From an uncultured Clostridia bacterium (GTDB lineage: Bacteria > Bacillota > Clostridia > TANB77 > CAG-465), in assembly GCA_934149365.1 (NCBI GenBank), contig CAKPEI010000001.1, positions 237,601-301,600 of the forward strand: DNA of 64,000 nt, written 5' to 3'. Shown here piece after piece: positions 18,792 through 27,232 of this stretch (position 1 is the first letter of the stretch; each line of letters begins with the position of its first letter). Made by a program: the position numbers and the translations under genes. The notes below the pieces were generated by a model. The model ran no database searches and was not told the origin of the DNA. It was given only the letters and a program-made list of their open reading frames with translations.

Positions 18792-19634
18792 ATGATAATA
18801 ACCAGTAAAACTAATAACATTGTAAAATATATTGACAGCTTAAAAAGCAAAAAATATAGAAATAAATATAATAAATATGTTATTGAGGGAATAAAAATGG
18901 TTGAAGAAATAATAAACTCAGAAGGCAGTGCCCCTGAGTTTATTGTCTATTCAAGAGAAATATTAGAAAATGTAAGTATTGGTGGGAAAATATTAAATCA
19001 TATAGAAGATTTAAATTTCCCCAAAGGAACTAGTATTGTAGAAGTTTCAAAAGAAGTTTTCAAAGTAATATCAGATACAGAATCTCCACAAGGGGTTTTA
19101 GCAGTACTAGATAAAAATGAAATGGAGCTAAAAAAATTAGAAGACAAATTAAAGAATGAAAAAACAGAAAAATACATAATATTAGATAAGGTTCAAGATC
19201 CTGGAAATTTAGGAACGATTATCAGATCATGTGTGGGCTTTAATATTAAAAATATAATCTGTATAGAAGGAACTGTTGATGCTTTTTCACCTAAAGTAAC
19301 AAGAAGTACAATGGGAGGAATAAGAAAGGTCAACATATTTACTGTTAAAGAAGATGAAATAGATGAAATGATAAATATATTTAAAGAAAATAAATATAGC
19401 ATTGTTACTACAGCACTTACAGCTAAAAAATCTGTAAGAGAAGAAACTATTGATAACAAAACTGTATTTGTTATGGGAAATGAAGCAAATGGTGTGAGTC
19501 AAAAACTTTTGGGTAACTGCGATAAGAAGGTAAAAATACCAATGGAAAAAGAACTAGAATCATTTAATGTAGCTGTTGCAGCTAGCATAGTTATGTATGA
19601 GCAGTATATAAGAGGTGGAAAAAGTGCCTGCTAA
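18792..19634 (+). CDS. TrmH/SpoU-family 2'-O-ribose RNA methyltransferase
   Basis: 280 residues. An N-terminal substrate-binding domain (ITSKTNNIVKYIDSLKSKKY, the usual opening of firmicute 23S rRNA TrmH-type enzymes) precedes the SPOUT knot fold with its three motifs: LDKVQDPGNLGTIIRS (motif 1), VMGNEANGVSQ (motif 2) and IPMEKELESFNVAVAASI (motif 3, SAM binding in the knot). Probably methylates 23S rRNA; the exact nucleotide is not known. Ribosome site AGAGGTG; the last codons overlap the start of alr. Confidence 0.9.
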   Translation: MIITSKTNNIVKYIDSLKSKKYRNKYNKYVIEGIKMVEEIINSEGSAPEFIVYSREILENVSIGGKILNHIEDLNFPKGTSIVEVSKEVFKVISDTESPQGVLAVLDKNEMELKKLEDKLKNEKTEKYIILDKVQDPGNLGTIIRSCVGFNIKNIICIEGTVDAFSPKVTRSTMGGIRKVNIFTVKEDEIDEMINIFKENKYSIVTTALTAKKSVREETIDNKTVFVMGNEANGVSQKLLGNCDKKVKIPMEKELESFNVAVAASIVMYEQYIRGGKSAC

Positions 19635-20739
19635 GTTAGAAATAAATTTGAGTAATTTAAAAAATAATGTTGTTAATATAAAAAGGTATATAGAAAAAAA
19701 TAGTGGTGAAAACAAGGTAGAACTTTTAGCTATGGTAAAGGCTGATGCTTATGGTGCAGGAATTGTTAAAGTGTCTAAGATGTTAGAAACGTTAAATGTA
19801 AATTATTTAGGAGTAGCCTATTTAAAAGAGGCTAAAATTTTAAGAGAAAATGGTATCAAAGCAAACATAGTTGTATTTTCAGGACTTTTACCAGAAGATT
19901 TAGAAGAAGCCGTAAAAGTAGATGCGGCATATGCAGCGACCAATATAAATACATTAATAGCATTAAATGAAGTTGCTAAAAGACATAATAAAAAAGTTAA
20001 AATACATATAGCTATAGATACTGGTATGGGGAGAATAGGCGTCTTGCCTAAAAATATATGTGAGTTTGCTGAAAAGATAAATGAACTTAAAAATATTGAA
20101 GTAGAAGGTGTATTTAGTCATTTCTCAAGTGCTGATACTGATATTTTGTATACTAAAAAGCAAAATGATATATTTAATGAGTGCTTGGAAGAACTAGATA
20201 AAGCGGGAATAAATTATAAATTCGTACATATATGTAATAGTATAGGAATAACTAACTTTTCTTCTTCATACAACAATATGGTAAGATTAGGTATAGGAAT
20301 GTATGGATACCTAGATAAAAATTTATTAACAGAAAGTAAAGTAGAATTAAAAGGAATATTTAAACTTTCTGCTCCTATTTGCGATATAAGGAAAATTGAT
20401 AAAGGAGAAGCTATTGGATATTCTCAAACATATGTTACAGATAGAGAAACAAAAATAGCTACATTGCAGATTGGGTATGCTGATGGTTTAAGTAGAGCTT
20501 TATCTAATAAATACGTTTTAGATATAAATGGGAAAAAAGCCAAAATTATTGGAAATATTTGTATGGACATGACCATGATTGATGTTACTGACATAGATGA
20601 TTTACATGTTGGAGATTATGTAACAATATTTGATTTTGAAGATGAAAAACTAAATGAAATGGCTGATATCTGTAATACTATAAACTACGAAATAATATCT
20701 ACGATAGGTAAAAGAGTTGACAGAATATATGATATGTAG
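19624..20739 (+). CDS. alr: Alanine racemase
   Basis: Fold-type III PLP enzyme that makes D-alanine for peptidoglycan. GTG 19624 is chosen: it follows AGAGGTGG by 6 nt and gives the usual beginning PAKLEINLSNLKNN, while GTG 19615 lies within the ribosome site. The PLP lysine is in LLAMVKADAYGAG; the phosphate-binding region VRLGIGMYGY and the second-domain catalytic Tyr motif (AIGYSQTYVTDRETKIATL, then QIGYADGLSR) are present, as is GNICMDMTMIDVT. Length of 371 residues is normal. Overlaps the TrmH gene by 11 bp. Confidence 0.95.
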   Translation: MPAKLEINLSNLKNNVVNIKRYIEKNSGENKVELLAMVKADAYGAGIVKVSKMLETLNVNYLGVAYLKEAKILRENGIKANIVVFSGLLPEDLEEAVKVDAAYAATNINTLIALNEVAKRHNKKVKIHIAIDTGMGRIGVLPKNICEFAEKINELKNIEVEGVFSHFSSADTDILYTKKQNDIFNECLEELDKAGINYKFVHICNSIGITNFSSSYNNMVRLGIGMYGYLDKNLLTESKVELKGIFKLSAPICDIRKIDKGEAIGYSQTYVTDRETKIATLQIGYADGLSRALSNKYVLDINGKKAKIIGNICMDMTMIDVTDIDDLHVGDYVTIFDFEDEKLNEMADICNTINYEIISTIGKRVDRIYDM

Positions 20740-20773
20740 CGATTAAAGATTTACATAATACAGGAATGGCAAT

Positions 20774-20802
20774 TTGACATTTTTAATTATAAATGATATA
20801 AT
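20774..20802 (+). promoter_or_regulatory. Consensus sigma-A promoter of the OLE-like RNA
   Basis: TTGACA (20774-20779), 17-bp spacer, TATAAT (20797-20802), just after alr. Predicted transcription start near 20809, the 5' end of the structured RNA. Confidence 0.85.
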
Positions 20803-20807
20803 ATTTA

Positions 20808-21362
20808 AGGTATGGCGCAGTATTCTAGTCAGAACACTATTTGAAGATGGGCCTAAAAATCCATTAAAAGGCACATATTGGCGGCTTGTATATATGCTTT
20901 GATCGCCCAGATTGGGGTGTATGTATGAGTTATATGAAATTAAGGTGGGGTTGTAACGGCATACAAAATTAACTGCCTTTCTTTTAGCTCACGTTTTATT
21001 ATTTAACTTTTAAAACGTAACCATATATATAGAGAGTACTATATATATCGTAGCCTGTCGTGAGTGAGTTTACGGGATAGAAAGTTCATATATATACTTT
21101 ATGGCCATAAAGTGTGTATATCTGTTTCTTGAAATTAAGGTTGCAAAAGCGAATAAAAATAGTTTAAGTTCTGTCAGGGAAAACCTCTAGGCTGTAACAT
21201 ATGCTGTTGATGTATTAAGGATTGAAGTGTGGTCTCAGTGGTAATCGAGTAACTAATTAGGTGACTATTAGTCGATTGTTTTAAAGGGAAACCGCTACAA
21301 GGCAACGAGTAGTAATAATCGGGGAAATCCAACTTGACCTTAAGCCGCAAAATTTACTTAGT
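20808..21362 (+). ncRNA. OLE RNA (ornate, large, extremophilic RNA)
   Basis: About 550 nt with its own consensus promoter, no credible reading frame and a base composition richer in G and C than the flanks. Many short complementary segments are visible, for example TTTTAAAACG near CGTTTTATTA, and GACTATTAGTC. The 3' part contains GGGAAACCGCTACAAGGC, GGGGAAATCCAACTTGACC and TTAAGCC, which I recognise as OLE-like. It directly precedes a ~190-residue membrane protein with a metal-transporter-like sequence, which is exactly the known OLE-OapA arrangement. OLE ribonucleoproteins sit at the membrane and affect tolerance to short alcohols, cold, Mg2+ and carbon source in alkaliphilic Bacillus. Ends are approximate; identification is from memory plus context. 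Confidence 0.8.
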
Positions 21363-21403
21363 GCATTGCCATAACATATATAGTATAGAAATGATGAGGT
21401 AAA

Positions 21404-21976
21404 ATGAAAGATAGCACAAAATGGATCATTAAAGTATTTGCGATGACATTTATACTTTCGATAATGTTTAATGGTGTATCAAATGCTTTGCTTAGTAAAA
21501 TAAATATATTTATTGCATTCCTTGTATTAATTGTTATGATTGGTATAGGAATATTTTTTGACATGATAGGTATGGCGGTTGCAACATGTGAAGAAGCACC
21601 GTTTCATGCAAAAGCTTCTAAAAAGCATAAAGGCGCAAGAGAGGCAATTAAACTTATACGTTCGAAAGAGAAAGTATCTAGTATATGTAACGACGTAATA
21701 GGTGACGTTTCTGGTATAGTCAGCGGTTCGCTTTCTGCTGTTATATCGGTTAGTCTTGCAAATTTAATAGGAGTTAATTCTTTTATAGTTACCCTAATAG
21801 TTGGAGGAATTGTAGCTTCTTTAACTGTTGGTGGTAAGGCAATAGGAAAGAAAAAGTCTATTGATAATTGTAACGAAATAATGTACTTTGTAGGTAGCGT
21901 AGTGCATATATTTGCACCAGTTAAAGCAAATAATGAAGTAGATAAAAAGAAAAGTAAAGAAAAAAGTAAAAAGTAG
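21404..21976 (+). CDS. oapA: OLE-associated membrane protein OapA (DUF21/CorB-like)
   Basis: 190 residues: two N-terminal membrane helices (about 8-28 and 32-57), a basic stretch VATCEEAPFHAKASKKHKGAR is interrupted here by a soluble loop, then two more hydrophobic segments (about 100-122 and 125-150), and a Lys-rich tail. The DUF21-like pattern (GMAVATCEEAPFHAKA, VCDV-type GDVSGIVSG) has led to annotation as CorB-like transporter in Clostridia, but position directly after an OLE RNA marks it as OapA, which dimerises and binds OLE RNA at the membrane. Ribosome site GATGAGG. A weak hairpin closes the unit. Confidence 0.78.
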   Translation: MKDSTKWIIKVFAMTFILSIMFNGVSNALLSKINIFIAFLVLIVMIGIGIFFDMIGMAVATCEEAPFHAKASKKHKGAREAIKLIRSKEKVSSICNDVIGDVSGIVSGSLSAVISVSLANLIGVNSFIVTLIVGGIVASLTVGGKAIGKKKSIDNCNEIMYFVGSVVHIFAPVKANNEVDKKKSKEKSKK

Positions 21977-22007
21977 TTCTTAAGTAGAAATATTTAAGAA
22001 CTTCTTT
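21975..22007 (+). terminator. Hairpin at the end of oapA
   Basis: AGTTCTTAAGTA (21975-21986) pairs with TATTTAAGAACT (21991-22002) with one mismatch, followed by the T-rich TCTTTACGTTTT. Confidence 0.55.
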
Positions 22008-22024
22008 ACGTTTTGCTAAATTTG

Positions 22025-22053
22025 TTGAAAAATATATTTGTATGTGATATTGT
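22025..22053 (+). promoter_or_regulatory. Putative sigma-A promoter of the amidoligase operon
   Basis: TTGAAA (22025-22030), 17 bp, TATTGT (22048-22053), with the start codon about 28 bp further on behind AAGAGGGG. Confidence 0.5.
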
Positions 22054-22080
22054 ATAAGAGTAGTTAAGAGGGGTTGCTAT

Positions 22081-24534
22081 ATGGAAAAGCGAGATATAAA
22101 TAAAATTTTTGAGTATGTAACTAGTGAGAGACCAGAAGAAGTTTTAAAGATGGTAAATGATGAGGACCTTAAAAGCCAAGTAGTATCAATAGAAAAATCA
22201 ACTGGATATTTTGATGATGAGTTGATAGAAAAATGTATTAACAACATAATAGGTCAAATGAACGATAATAATTTATATGAATATTTTGAAGAAGTTGGAT
22301 TAAGCAATGAAGAAAATAAAAGTATATTTGCGGAACTCATATTAAGTGGAAAAATATCTCCAGAGCTAGCAGATAAATATATGGAAGTGTTAAATGTCCA
22401 AGATAAATGGAAGATAGCAGAAGCAACGCAGGATTACGAATATATAAAGGGGTATTTGGATAAAAATTTAGAGACACTTGATGAATATAAAAAAAGAGAG
22501 TTGATAAAGGCTACGGGTAATGTTCAATATATAAAAGAATGTGTGGAAAGCGATAAACTAAATCTTAGCAAGGAAGACAAAGTGTACTTAATAATATTAA
22601 CAAAAGATAAAGAATATATGAAATCATTTGTTAAAGATGAAGATATTTCAACTTATTATAAAATAGAGTTACTGAAAGAAATAAATGATGCGGAGTATAT
22701 TAAAGAATATATTGCAAATAATGGTGAAAAACTAGATACAAGGTCAAAAATGCAACTTATTTTATTAACGAATGATAAAGAATATATGAAGTCGCTTGTT
22801 GAAAGTGAAGCAATTGCAAGTTATGATAAAATAAAGTTACTAAAAGAAATAAATGATGCGGAGTATACTAAAGAGTATATTGCAAATAATGGTGAAAAGC
22901 TAGATTCAAGTTTAAAAACGCAGCTTATTTTATCAACGAATGATGAAGAATATATGAAGTCGTTTGTTGAAAGTGATGCAGTTACAAGTTATGATAAAAT
23001 AGAGTTAATAAAGGGAATGAATGATGCGGAGTATACTAAAGAGTATATTGCAAACAATGGTGAAAAGCTAGATTCAAGTTTAAAAATGTCGCTTATTTTA
23101 TCAACGAACGATAAAGAATATATGAAAACGTTTATTGAAAGTGATGCAGTTACAAATTATGGTAAAATAGAGTTAATAAAGGAAATAAATGATGCGGAGT
23201 ACACTAAAGAGTATATTGCAAATAATGGTGAAAAACTAGATTCAAGTTCAAAAACACAGCTTATTTTATCAACGAATGATGAAGAATATGTAAAATCATT
23301 TGTCGAAAGTGAAACAATGACAAGTTATGATAAGTTGAACTTAATAAAAGGGCTAAATGATGTAGGATATATAAAAGAGTGTATTCAAAACGAAGGGCTC
23401 GGTTTAGATGCAAAATCTAAAATACAACTTATTTTATTAACAGATGATGAAACACATATTAAAGATGTCTTTAAAACTAGCACAAAGGATAAAAAAGATA
23501 TTAAATTGCCAGAAGGGATGACAATCGGAGTGGAAATAGAGGCAGAAGGTGCACAAATACGCACTAGACTTCCTAACGGTTGGAAGGCCAAAGGAGATGG
23601 GAGCCTACACGAAGGTGTAGAAGTTGTTTCACCTATTTTAACAGGAAGCAAAGAAGATGTGGAAAACATATATATGGCTTGCAATATGCTTGATATGCTT
23701 GAGTGCAGCACATCTGAAAGATGTGGTGGACATGTTCACATAGGAGCAGACTTCTTAAAGAATAAACAGGCATATACTAATTTAATAGAACTTTGGGGAA
23801 ATTCGGAAGAGTTGCTTTACACAATAAGCAATAGTGCAGGAGAAATAACAAGAGAAAATGGGGCAGGACACTATGCTACACCACTTTCTAAAAAAATTGA
23901 AAGTGCACTAGAAAGTGGTGGTATTAACTTAGAAAATGAAGAAGATTTAGATAGTTTTATATCAGAAGTTAAAGCAGCGCAGGTAAGCAGATATTCAGGC
24001 CTTAATTTTATGAACTTAGAAAAAGGCGGCAAAAACACAATAGAATTTAGACTAGCAAATGGTACTATAAACCCAGATACTTGGATAGAAAATATAAATT
24101 TATTTGGTGGAATTATTGCTTCTGCAGAGAAAGTAGCTGAATTGCAATCAAAAGATGAGGAAAAAAGGGCCATAGAAGAGCAAGAATATTTAGCAAAATT
24201 TGAGCTGTTAAAAAATAGAGAAATTGATAATGAGGAAAAGTTAGAAGCCTTGTTAGATTTGACAGTACCTAGTGAGGATAAAGAAATATATACACATAGA
24301 TATGAAGAAAATAGCAAAATATTAAAAGAAAATGATAGCGTAAGAAAGAGTATAAAAGGGCAAGTAACTGAAAAAGCTTTAAATTTAAAATACAAGAAAA
24401 AAGAAGAAGTACTAAAATCTGGAATTGAAGCTACTGAAAATGTTGTGACGTTAGAAGATATTGATAGACAAGAGGAAATAGTAATGAGTAACGTTAGAGA
24501 AAATACTATTGAATATGAAAATAATATTAGATAA
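22081..24534 (+). CDS. Amidoligase-domain protein with N-terminal tandem repeats
   Basis: 817 residues, no signal peptide. Residues ~145-450 contain about five 56-residue repeats (helical pairs such as EYIKEYIANNGEKLD and KIELIKEINDAEY). Residues ~477-700 match the amidoligase (COOH-NH2 ligase, PF12224) family of glutamine-synthetase-like enzymes: TIGVEIEAEG (metal-binding Glu), WKAKGDGSL, GVEVVSPIL, CGGHVHIGADF, YSGLNFMNLE and TIEFRLANGTINP. Families like this form amide bonds between carboxylates and amines, in peptide tagging or small-molecule synthesis. The rest is a charged coiled-coil-like tail. Two small unknown genes follow at 23 and 14 bp and probably share the operon. Substrate unknown. 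Confidence 0.8.
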   Translation: MEKRDINKIFEYVTSERPEEVLKMVNDEDLKSQVVSIEKSTGYFDDELIEKCINNIIGQMNDNNLYEYFEEVGLSNEENKSIFAELILSGKISPELADKYMEVLNVQDKWKIAEATQDYEYIKGYLDKNLETLDEYKKRELIKATGNVQYIKECVESDKLNLSKEDKVYLIILTKDKEYMKSFVKDEDISTYYKIELLKEINDAEYIKEYIANNGEKLDTRSKMQLILLTNDKEYMKSLVESEAIASYDKIKLLKEINDAEYTKEYIANNGEKLDSSLKTQLILSTNDEEYMKSFVESDAVTSYDKIELIKGMNDAEYTKEYIANNGEKLDSSLKMSLILSTNDKEYMKTFIESDAVTNYGKIELIKEINDAEYTKEYIANNGEKLDSSSKTQLILSTNDEEYVKSFVESETMTSYDKLNLIKGLNDVGYIKECIQNEGLGLDAKSKIQLILLTDDETHIKDVFKTSTKDKKDIKLPEGMTIGVEIEAEGAQIRTRLPNGWKAKGDGSLHEGVEVVSPILTGSKEDVENIYMACNMLDMLECSTSERCGGHVHIGADFLKNKQAYTNLIELWGNSEELLYTISNSAGEITRENGAGHYATPLSKKIESALESGGINLENEEDLDSFISEVKAAQVSRYSGLNFMNLEKGGKNTIEFRLANGTINPDTWIENINLFGGIIASAEKVAELQSKDEEKRAIEEQEYLAKFELLKNREIDNEEKLEALLDLTVPSEDKEIYTHRYEENSKILKENDSVRKSIKGQVTEKALNLKYKKKEEVLKSGIEATENVVTLEDIDRQEEIVMSNVRENTIEYENNIR
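22519..23390 (+). repeat. 168-bp tandem coding repeats inside the amidoligase gene
   Basis: The phrase GATGCGGAGTATA recurs at 22687, 22855, 23023 and 23191, each exactly 168 bp apart, with diverged copies near 22519 and 23359. The three central units are nearly identical over long stretches, implying recent duplication and possible copy-number variation without loss of frame (168 = 56 codons). Confidence 0.9.
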
Positions 24535-24557
24535 AAAATACTAAAGGGGATAGATAG

Positions 24558-24974
24558 ATGGAGTTAAAGAATTTGATTTTAATAGAAAATAATAAAAGTT
24601 TGCAAATGAGTAATGTAGATGAATTGATAAAGCATATTTTGGGCGACAATTATTATAACTTGCCAAAAGAAAAAAAGATTGAATTAATGAAACTTAATCT
24701 TAAAGCAAGTACGGCAAATTCTAACTATAATATTGCCATGCTAAATAAAAATAACATAAAAGAAATTTCAACAGAAAAAAGTGTTGTGATTTATGATGAA
24801 ATAACATATATTCTATCACTTGTTATATTAAATAGATTTATCTTATTGGAGAAGAAAGATAGTGATATATTTACTAAAAATTTAGATAAATCAAGTATGT
24901 CAGATAATTACATAATTTTGAATACTTTTGCTAAAAAGCTTTTAAAAGAGTATATTGAAAAGATATCTATATGA
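24558..24974 (+). CDS. Hypothetical protein downstream of the amidoligase
   Basis: 138 residues, not recognised. ATG 24558 has an AAAGGGG ribosome site. Sequence is hydrophilic and mostly helical in pattern (HILGDNYYNLPKEKKIELM), with one moderately hydrophobic helix in the middle (ITYILSLVILNRFILL) that may be a buried core. Cytosolic by appearance. Its position between the amidoligase and another small gene, with gaps of 23 and 14 bp, suggests it works with the amidoligase, for example as a substrate or partner; this is inference only. Confidence 0.6.
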   Translation: MELKNLILIENNKSLQMSNVDELIKHILGDNYYNLPKEKKIELMKLNLKASTANSNYNIAMLNKNNIKEISTEKSVVIYDEITYILSLVILNRFILLEKKDSDIFTKNLDKSSMSDNYIILNTFAKKLLKEYIEKISI

Positions 24975-24988
24975 AGAGGTGAGAATGT

Positions 24989-25462
24989 ATGAATATTTCT
25001 AAAACAACAAGGAGAGCTTATTCAGAGGTGGATGAGTTTTTAAGTTTAATTTCAGAAGAAAATTTAAATAAGGTTCCACAAGAAATAAAGAATTTATTTA
25101 AGGAAGAAAAAGATACAGAATATGTAAAAAATATAGACCCAAATGAAGATATTGCAAAACAAGATTTAATGGAAGAAACTTTAGCAATTATTGCAATGCT
25201 TAACCTTAAATATTGGTGCGAAGATGAAAAAGAAAAAGAAAGACTAATAGAAATTTATCAAAATAACGAAGAAAAGTATAAAGATTTGTTTCAAATAGAT
25301 TTTAATGAGAACGAAATTTTCAGAAAAGATAAAATTGAAGTGAGTACAGATGAGCAAAAAGATACTGATGAAAACGAAAAACAATTGACGGAGTATAGTG
25401 AAAATATATTTGAAAGAATAATGCGTCATATATTTAAAGTATTTCATATAAGGGGAAAATAG
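24989..25462 (+). CDS. Hypothetical acidic protein, third gene of the amidoligase operon
   Basis: 157 residues, not recognised. Ribosome site AGAGGTGAG, start ATG 24989. Begins NISKTTRRAYSEVDEFLSL and is Glu/Lys-rich throughout, with helices in the first two thirds and a highly charged segment (TDEQKDTDENEKQ) before a basic tail (RIMRHIFKVFHIRGK). The EVDEFLSLISEENLNKVP region resembles small helical proteins of unknown function found in gut Clostridia. Operon context links it to the amidoligase; no function can be assigned. Confidence 0.6.
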   Translation: MNISKTTRRAYSEVDEFLSLISEENLNKVPQEIKNLFKEEKDTEYVKNIDPNEDIAKQDLMEETLAIIAMLNLKYWCEDEKEKERLIEIYQNNEEKYKDLFQIDFNENEIFRKDKIEVSTDEQKDTDENEKQLTEYSENIFERIMRHIFKVFHIRGK

Positions 25463-25707
25463 AATATAAATTTCAAGTAGTAGAGACTGTTTGGGAAGAA
25501 AGGAAAATGTGAAAACAATCTTATAAAATGATTAGGCCTTTTGATAGTGGAAAATATAAAAAACATTAAGAATTTTTATAATAATATAACAAAATGAACA
25601 TTTTGTTTAAAAAACAAGTAAATTTATTAAAAAACGACAAAATTCGATATATGAAAAGTTTTCTTTATGGTATAATTAAACTCTAAAGAAAAGGTGGAGA
25701 TATCTAT
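25463..25707. promoter_or_regulatory. Intergenic region with a promoter and GACAAAA element before the 25708 gene
   Basis: No gene seen. Contains AAAACGACAAAATTCGA (25631-25647) and, after 23 bp, TATAAT (25671-25676) with no good -35 box. The region before the paralogous gene at 27233 has the same order: AAACGACAAAAAG at 27148-27160, then a GGTATAA box, then TTAACT and AAAG. The shared element is a candidate activator or sporulation-type site. The rest (25463-25630) shows nothing clear. Confidence 0.4.
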
Positions 25708-26133
25708 ATGAAAAAAACAATAGTTATAATGGCAATATTAATGATATGTATGTTTTCTTTAACAATATATATGGCAAATATGGAAAGAAGAATGAATATT
25801 AATGCTAATTTAAGCAATGTAAGTAAAATTGTATGGCAGAATAAATCTTCTCTTAGTTATGATATATTGGATAAAGAAGATATTAACAAGATTATTGATA
25901 TGGTAGAGCAAATGGAAGGAAATTATATTTCTGTTAAAGACACAAAAAAATGTAACCATGAAGATATGTATGAGTTGAGATTTTATCAAAATAATAGTCT
26001 TGTTTTTGATTTTGCAGTAATTTCTGAAAATAAAATTAGAATAGGAACAAGAGAGTGTAGATTAAATAATAATTTAGATTTATCCACAATAGATGAGATT
26101 ATAAAGAAAGTGGAAAATAGTAATAAGGAATAG
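25708..26133 (+). CDS. Membrane-anchored hypothetical protein, paralogue A
   Basis: 141 residues. Start ATG 25708 behind AAGGTGGAG. One N-terminal membrane segment (residues ~4-24, IVIMAILMICMFSLTIYMA), no lipobox, so the rest is probably outside the membrane. The soluble part shares with the protein at 27233 the blocks K-I-V-W-Q (M-I-K-W-Q), LSYDI, YELRFY (YELGFY), FAVISENKIR (FTVISENAIR) and the ending DLSTIDEIIKKVE. Unknown function. The two paralogues flank a secreted cysteine-protease-like gene on the opposite strand, suggesting the three are functionally linked, perhaps as inhibitors or partners of the protease. Confidence 0.65.
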   Translation: MKKTIVIMAILMICMFSLTIYMANMERRMNINANLSNVSKIVWQNKSSLSYDILDKEDINKIIDMVEQMEGNYISVKDTKKCNHEDMYELRFYQNNSLVFDFAVISENKIRIGTRECRLNNNLDLSTIDEIIKKVENSNKE

Positions 26134-26196
26134 AAAAGTTTAATTTAATGCTTATACATTGGATTTAAAATTGTAAATGATGATTTGGCATAAAGC

Positions 26197-26230
26197 AGTG
26201 GAGTTTAGAAATTTCTAAACTCCACTATTT
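26197..26230. terminator. Bidirectional terminator between convergent genes
   Basis: A perfect 30-nt palindrome (15-bp arms; AGTGGAGTTTAGAAA and its complement, 26197-26226) followed by ATTTTAT. It ends the 25708 gene on the + strand and probably the 26298 gene on the - strand. Confidence 0.75.
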
Positions 26231-26297
26231 TATAAATTACGTTGATATTTAATTAAATTGTGGCTGCTTTTTGTCAGAAAAAGGAAATTACGAAAAA

Positions 26298-27050
26298 TTA
26301 ATTTATTACAAAAGCTTTTGCTTGTGAAATTAAGGACCATGAAATCCATGTATAAGGTATTAAACTAATACCTGTTTGTACGTATATTTCATTAGAGCCA
26401 TTAGTAGTTCGGTATCCTAGAACTGTGTATGCATGTCCCTTTTTACCTGGAGTTGAACTTAATTCGCTAACAATTAAAGGAGTATTGTTATTAATGTAAT
26501 TTTTTAATCCTGTCCAATTGCTTGTTAGCAAAGAATAGTTGGTTATTGTATAACCCTTTCTTTTTGCATAGGTATTCAATCCTGTACAAGCTTTTGCAAG
26601 TGTTGAAGCATTTGAATTTGTCCAGCCTACATCAGAACATATTTGATTAAAATCAGATTGTGTTATAACAGAAGTATTAAACAGATTAGAGTAACCTCTA
26701 TATTTAAAATAAGATAACACATTTGCACAGCTTATGGGAACACAAGTCGTACTTGAGGTTGAACTATTTCCACCTTGAGAAAAATTCATATCTACGTAAG
26801 TATTAAAGCTTGAATAACCTGAAATATATCCTGCTGAACTTTTTTCAGATAGGGTATCTGTTTGGTTAATTCCATAATTAGCAACACTCATTTGTAATGC
26901 ATAAGGAAGATTACAAAATTCCTCCTTTGAAATATTCTCTTGTATACTGGGAGAAAGACTATCATATAAAGTATAGTTAGTTGTTGTCGCTCCAACTTCT
27001 AAAGAGAGTAGTAAAAAGCAGACTAAAAAAAGCCAAAAAAATTTTTTCAT
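26298..27050 (-). CDS. Secreted C39/papain-like cysteine peptidase
   Basis: 250 residues with a clear signal peptide (KKFFWLFLVCFLLLSLEVGA, cleavage after A-T-T region). The mature part has a propeptide-like segment, then the candidate catalytic Cys in TTCVPISCANVLSYF and the His in GKKGHAYTVLGYR, the layout of Peptidase_C39_2-type proteins (which usually show C-G-P/V-x-S/A). Two cysteines in the first motif leave it open which is the nucleophile. Start ATG 27050 follows GAAAGGAG on the minus strand. Transcribed convergently with 25708 and divergently from 27233. Substrate unknown; activity is inferred only. Confidence 0.72.
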   Translation of the reverse strand: MKKFFWLFLVCFLLLSLEVGATTTNYTLYDSLSPSIQENISKEEFCNLPYALQMSVANYGINQTDTLSEKSSAGYISGYSSFNTYVDMNFSQGGNSSTSSTTCVPISCANVLSYFKYRGYSNLFNTSVITQSDFNQICSDVGWTNSNASTLAKACTGLNTYAKRKGYTITNYSLLTSNWTGLKNYINNNTPLIVSELSSTPGKKGHAYTVLGYRTTNGSNEIYVQTGISLIPYTWISWSLISQAKAFVIN

Positions 27051-27117
27051 GGGAAATCTCCTTTCGATTTTTAAATTGATTATTAAATCATATTTCCTTT
27101 AAAACTGACACAATGTA

Positions 27118-27130
27118 TTGTATCATACAA
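27118..27130. promoter_or_regulatory. Perfect 13-bp palindrome between divergent genes
   Basis: TTGTATCATACAA, a perfect dyad, lies in the 180-bp divergent region between the protease gene (27050, minus) and the paralogue at 27233 (plus), about 70 bp upstream of the protease start. On the minus strand it adjoins TATAAT-like sequence. It is a candidate operator controlling one or both genes; the regulator is not known. Confidence 0.4.
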
Positions 27131-27232
27131 TATTATAATAATTAAAAAAACGACAAAAAGTGACAAAAAAAGATATGAGAATGGTATAAAATTTAACTAG
27201 AAAGTATTGAAAGGAAATTAAGGTGTTATTAT

